Below are positions 60,337 to 64,000 of a stretch of DNA of 64,000 nt, piece by piece. Under the pieces are notes generated by a model. It was not told the DNA's origin and did not search any database. It saw only the letters and a list, made by a program, of their open reading frames with translations. The position numbers were made by a program, and so were the translations under genes. The stretch comes from UBA7672 sp963784415 (GTDB lineage: Bacteria > Pseudomonadota > Alphaproteobacteria > Caulobacterales > Hyphomonadaceae). Numbering within the stretch: the first letter of the stretch is position 1; the number at the start of each line of letters is the position of its first letter. The stretch is from contig CAWARK010000003.1 of assembly GCA_963784415.1 (NCBI GenBank), positions 62,001 through 126,000 of the forward strand, written 5' to 3'.

Positions 60337-61965
60337 CTATTCCAGGAAGAACCGCTGCTCTTCGGCGATAACCACGAGATTTGCGCCATCGATGTAGCCG
60401 TCGAAACGGTTGCCACGACCGCGACCCGGCGAGGCACCGCGAACGACGATGGCCAGCTCGCCAGCTACGAAATCGTTGTCATCAATCGTTGCGCCAGCGC
60501 AGTGGTCGAGAAGTACGTCGACTCCGTTGCTCGCAAATCTGCACTTGGTCAGGCCAAGTCGACCACCGGTTCGAGCCTGGATGCCATTTTCTGTTAGCGA
60601 GAAAGTCGTATTGCTGACCTCGCACTCACCTTCCGCTCTCAAGCCAACAAGCGCACGAGTGATTTCACAATCACGGACTCTGATGGACGCGCCGCCGACG
60701 CCAGCCAGCGCCGTGCCGTTTGGAGCGGTGAGCCTGCAATTGCTTAGTTCAGCACCCTCGACTTCGGGCAACACGACGACGGAAAACGCGTTCAGTGAGG
60801 CTACTTCGATATGCAAGCGCTCAAGCGAGACGCCGTCCGCAGCGACGACGATCCCATCCTCGCCACCCACAATGACAACTTTGTCTGGGCCAGCCCCGCC
60901 CATGATCGTCAGCGGTTTATCGACAATGACGGTTTCCTCGTAGCGACCGGGGAGAACGTAAACCTCAGACCCCTCTGCGGCGCTGACGACCGCCTCATTG
61001 ATCGACTGTGCTTCCGCCATTCCCTTGGGTCCGACATGGATCCTCCGCCGCCTAGGCGCCACTGAGGGTGGCGCGTTCGAGGCCGTATCGTGGCGACCCA
61101 GCCCGGCCACAACCTCCTGAAGTACCCGTTCCAACTTGGTCGCGTCGATGGCAGCGTCTACATCGTGCGCGATCTTGTTCCTTAGCGGGACGAATTCACG
61201 AAGCGCGTCATAGAGATTTGCGTCCAAGCGGAGGACTTTCTCCCTGACGCTGGTCAAGCACGTGCCGAGACCCTGGCCTTGCGCGCTGAATTTTGAGCGT
61301 AGAAATCGTTCAGCCCGTTGGCTGACGAGCAACACACGGCCGATGCGCTGCTCCACGCCAATACCTTGGCGAACGTGACTCATGATCGCGGCAGCTAGTT
61401 GATTGGCCGCCAGCTCCGGTTCGGCAGCCTTCTGCTCTCTGCGCGAGACGGTCTCCGCGATTTTGCGTTGGATGTCCCCCGCCAACAGAGAGATCTCTGC
61501 CCGAACTTCGGCCTCAGAACGCGGGACACGCTTCTTAGGATTCTTGGAATGAACAAACGTCGGGCATAGGTTGATAATCTGTTGGTCCGCGTAGCCGTCC
61601 GGCAGCTCGTGGGGCTGCACGTCATCGATAGCGCAACAAACCAATTTCTCCTCGGTCCTAGCGTACGATACTTCCGCGAACCAAACGTGGCGCTCTTTGC
61701 CCGACAGAGCCCCTTCTGTTGTTGCGTGTTTCGACCAGCATGCGAGGACACATCCTGCACGTTTCTTCGCTTCCTCGATCTCGTTTCGCCATTCTTCCCC
61801 AGCGCGAATGCGCTGAATTTGAGCGATCTCACCCTGCGTTAGTCCGAGTCTCGGATCGGATGGCTTGTCGATCCAGAGTGACAAGCCATGCCCCAACAGC
61901 GCGCGCACGAGCCCGCCAAGAACTGGCTTGTCTTGGGAAGCATGACTGAGAAAGACGAAGGACAT
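60337..61965 (-). CDS. TIR-HEPN-beta-helix protein, first gene of the operon
   Basis: 542 residues from ATG 61965. Domains: TIR (about 1-150) with MSFVFLSHASQDKPVLGGLVRALLGHGLSLWID and VLACWSKHA, then EVSYARTEEKLVCCAI. Next a helical segment with LYDALREFVPLRNKIAHDVDAA (about 250-275), where RNKIAH fits the Rx4-6H RNase motif of HEPN domains. Then a right-handed parallel beta-helix (about 320-540, repeats such as GIVVAADGVSLERLHIEV and GLRAEGECEVSNTTF). It has no signal peptide. TIR proteins in defence systems cleave NAD+ or make signal nucleotides; HEPN domains cleave RNA. It starts 25 bases upstream of the E2 gene. Confidence 0.75.
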   Translation of the reverse strand: MSFVFLSHASQDKPVLGGLVRALLGHGLSLWIDKPSDPRLGLTQGEIAQIQRIRAGEEWRNEIEEAKKRAGCVLACWSKHATTEGALSGKERHVWFAEVSYARTEEKLVCCAIDDVQPHELPDGYADQQIINLCPTFVHSKNPKKRVPRSEAEVRAEISLLAGDIQRKIAETVSRREQKAAEPELAANQLAAAIMSHVRQGIGVEQRIGRVLLVSQRAERFLRSKFSAQGQGLGTCLTSVREKVLRLDANLYDALREFVPLRNKIAHDVDAAIDATKLERVLQEVVAGLGRHDTASNAPPSVAPRRRRIHVGPKGMAEAQSINEAVVSAAEGSEVYVLPGRYEETVIVDKPLTIMGGAGPDKVVIVGGEDGIVVAADGVSLERLHIEVASLNAFSVVVLPEVEGAELSNCRLTAPNGTALAGVGGASIRVRDCEITRALVGLRAEGECEVSNTTFSLTENGIQARTGGRLGLTKCRFASNGVDVLLDHCAGATIDDNDFVAGELAIVVRGASPGRGRGNRFDGYIDGANLVVIAEEQRFFLE

Positions 61966-62105
61966 CCCCACCACCCCAGAGGATTAAACCGGCGATGCCC
62001 TTCACTGGCAATGGGCAATAGGTTGTTTAGGCGGCCAAAAGGATGCCCCCCAGAATGGCTACGGTCGCGTTTCCGTTCATTGTCGGACCGCGCGCACGCC
62101 GACCC

Positions 62106-62990
62106 CTAGAGACCGGCAAGCGCCGCCCGGTCGGGCCCGACGACTATTTCCATCGCGCGTGAAAATTGATCCTGATTGATTTGGTCAACCAGCGGGGCAT
62201 CGATCGTTACGCGTTTCAAGTGCGATGCGCCCGCAAATCCATTCGGCAGCGCTGCGAAAGCCAGACGCGACGACATCGGCGCAACGAATCCATGCCCCAG
62301 CCCCGTCATGGTCACCGGCGTGTCCCCAAGCACGAACGACTTACCGGCCGGCGCGTCCAGCAACATCAGGTCCATTGCCACAATCGTCTGCGTCAACTGC
62401 GGTGCCGCACTGAGCGCGATCAGCATTGGTAGACGGGGGTCCTCCGGCGCGAGACCTTCAACCTCATCGGCTTCAACCAGCAAGCCTTCATCTCCCTTGG
62501 CTTTTAGTATGGTGTAGTCAGCCTCAGTCGCATCGGCGCCAAATCTCGCCTTCATACTTTCGCGAAATTCTGCTTCGTCTTTATGGGTTGAGACATCGGC
62601 GAAGCCCCAAGCCATCTCTTTCGCCCGCTCGAAGCCGCGCCTCATGGCGATCGGGTGCCGACACGCTGTCACGGCGAACCAAAAACAAAGCGCTTCCCAC
62701 TGCACGATTGTGGGTGCAAAATTGATGGCGTGAAGGCTTTCGAACAACTGTCCGCCGATACTTTCGAACGCGGACAATCTATCTTCTACGCCGTCGCCTG
62801 GACGCCAGTACCGATCAAAATCGGTGTATAGCCAGTCCTCCGACATGACCTTCGCCGCTGACGTTTGCGCGATAGTCCCGTTTCGCAATCTCCACAGGAC
62901 GCCGTTAGCGCCTTGGAAGCGTTTGATCCAAAAGCGAGGTACGTAGTGGTGGTTCGTCTTTTCAAACTTCGGCGGCGTTGCTGCGGTCAT
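62106..62990 (-). CDS. DUF4238-family protein
   Basis: 294 residues. NHHYVPRFWIKRFQGANGVLWRLRNGTI at 13-40 is the DUF4238 signature (NHHYVPxxxL), followed by WLYTDFD, and the rest is typical of the family. DUF4238 proteins occur in many defence islands and restriction-system neighbourhoods; the biochemical activity is unproven. It is 140 bases from the TIR gene on the same strand and 25 bases after the HEPN-like gene, with which it probably forms an operon. Confidence 0.8.
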   Translation of the reverse strand: MTAATPPKFEKTNHHYVPRFWIKRFQGANGVLWRLRNGTIAQTSAAKVMSEDWLYTDFDRYWRPGDGVEDRLSAFESIGGQLFESLHAINFAPTIVQWEALCFWFAVTACRHPIAMRRGFERAKEMAWGFADVSTHKDEAEFRESMKARFGADATEADYTILKAKGDEGLLVEADEVEGLAPEDPRLPMLIALSAAPQLTQTIVAMDLMLLDAPAGKSFVLGDTPVTMTGLGHGFVAPMSSRLAFAALPNGFAGASHLKRVTIDAPLVDQINQDQFSRAMEIVVGPDRAALAGL

Positions 62991-63015
62991 CCTGCTCTCC
63001 TGGGCGCTGCCGCAT

Positions 63016-64000
63016 TCAGCGCATGCGCCACACCATCAAACCAGCAATAGAGAGAGTTTCGATCATCTCGTGGAGATGGTCCCCATCAAATCGTAGTAGG
63101 CCCAAGTGGCTGCCTTCGTTTCGGATCACCTGGACGGCCAGAAGGATACGCAGGATAGGAGCCAGCGCGCCTCCGCGCTTTATTCGACCAATCTGAGCCA
63201 AACGCTTCTTGAGCGTGCTGCTGTCGGTGCGCGTCAAGTGCTTAAAGTCTTTCAGCAGCTTTTCCAGGCGCACGACCTTGGCCTGGGCTGCGATCTCGCG
63301 AAGCTTTACCGACAACGTGTTGCCGCGGACCCTACCGCCCTGCTCTTGGAGGACCGCATTTGCGACAAGCTCGGCAAGGTTCGCCAGACCTACCGCTTCA
63401 GCAGCCTTAGCAGCTCGATGCACCTCATCATCAAGGCGACCGATTTCGACGAGGCGTGCGAAGTGCCAGTAATACTGATGCAGGCCATTCCCCTCCAGCC
63501 AGTCGCAGAACGTGGAGATGTCAGATTCGCTCACTGCGAAGGGCGCGGGTAAGGATACCAGGTGCCTCCGCGCCCAGTTCCAAAGCGAGCGCTCGGCGAT
63601 GTCGCGCTGTTCCTCGAGCCAACTGGGAAACACGACTTCCAATACGGGCCGGAAGTAGCCGTGGCTCGACTTAACCTTTTGCGCAACCGCTTCGAATGTC
63701 TCGCCGGTCACCAACCTATAGAGGCGAACGCTGGCCTCGATGTTGCGTTTGTACTCCTCAGCGATGCGCTTTGGTCCGCGCTTGCCTGCCGTCGTCCACC
63801 AATCGGTTTGATGCTCGATGAACTCGATCATGTTCGAGTCGACAAGCCCATAGCGAGTCAGCGCTTCGGCTGCGAGCACCTTCTCGCGCTTGCTCAACGC
63901 TCGACTCTGCGCTTGCGACAGTCGACCTGTCGACTTGTCGATGTCCTTCTGCATCGCATTTAGCGCGTGGTTCGAGTACGCTAGGAAATAGGCGACTGCC
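63016..64000 (-). CDS. HEPN-like hypothetical protein, 5' end outside window
   Basis: The frame is open to the right edge; the first ATG inside the window is at 63954, but residues upstream (AVAYFLAYSNHALNA) read naturally, so the gene probably starts beyond 64000. About 312 residues from the ATG, mostly helical. Near the end IRNEGSHLGLLRFDGDHLHEMI contains RNEGSH, an Rx4H pattern as in HEPN nucleases, inside a hydrophobic helix pair. No other domain is recognised. Same strand as and 25 bases ahead of the DUF4238 gene. Confidence 0.5.
   Translation of the reverse strand, partial: AVAYFLAYSNHALNAMQKDIDKSTGRLSQAQSRALSKREKVLAAEALTRYGLVDSNMIEFIEHQTDWWTTAGKRGPKRIAEEYKRNIEASVRLYRLVTGETFEAVAQKVKSSHGYFRPVLEVVFPSWLEEQRDIAERSLWNWARRHLVSLPAPFAVSESDISTFCDWLEGNGLHQYYWHFARLVEIGRLDDEVHRAAKAAEAVGLANLAELVANAVLQEQGGRVRGNTLSVKLREIAAQAKVVRLEKLLKDFKHLTRTDSSTLKKRLAQIGRIKRGGALAPILRILLAVQVIRNEGSHLGLLRFDGDHLHEMIETLSIAGLMVWRMR

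Noticed and set aside
1..64000. CRISPR arrays, rRNA and complete tRNA genes
   Set aside because: No regularly spaced repeats were seen on reading through. No rRNA-like stretches. Only a tRNA-like 3' half (49709-49755) was found.

Overview
This is alphaproteobacterial DNA, GC-rich and mostly accessory in character. The best evidence for the class is four matches to the GGAAC-N16/17-CGTT promoter of the EcfG general-stress sigma factor, a system confined to Alphaproteobacteria. They lie in front of small genes at 6.5, 9.6, 11.7 and 12.8 kb. Genus cannot be read from the sequence. No rRNA, complete tRNA or CRISPR array was found.

Region 1 (1-6.3 kb): an IS3-type transposase remnant, a short periplasmic alkylsulfatase-like metallo-beta-lactamase, and a tight four-gene operon: chrB, PepSY membrane protein, outer-membrane beta-barrel, MFS exporter.

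Region 2 (6.3-37 kb): a stress and ion/osmotic-homeostasis region. It holds a broken P450, NhaA, small EcfG-type stress proteins (two are copies of one 51-residue proline-rich peptide), a BaeRF-type release-factor homologue, a PRC-barrel protein, an RMD1/DUF155 protein, glutamate dehydrogenase, a voltage-gated-type K+ channel with a C-terminal zinc ribbon, an SLC13/TrkA-C permease and a LysR regulator. A module of three MscS channels follows, with a 1117-residue membrane-anchored P-loop ATPase. Next come otsBA for trehalose, a GH15 glycosidase, a MarR regulator, a DUF5985 operon and a CPA1 Na+/H+ antiporter.

Region 3 (37-49.8 kb): wreckage of a conjugative element (5'-truncated parB abutting trbG-trbI), then candidate defence genes (P-loop ATPase with winged helix; AAA+ ATPase with S8 protease). 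It ends in a tyrosine integrase whose 5' part is tandemly duplicated, next to a tRNA-Thr(CGT)-like 3' remnant that looks like an attachment site.

Region 4 (49.8-64 kb): a dense defence-like island on the minus strand. It contains a reverse transcriptase / middle domain / nitrilase module resembling DRT-type RTs, truncated by an IS3-family element. Beside it is an operon of TIR-HEPN-beta-helix protein, Ubl-E2 protein, JAB-E1 protein (frameshifted) and a large helical protein, then DUF4238 and a HEPN-like protein running off the right edge. The TIR plus ubiquitin-like operon and the MscS/ATPase module are the two best candidates for undescribed systems. Several genes are split by single-base indels at two-base runs, so either decay or sequencing error must be considered.
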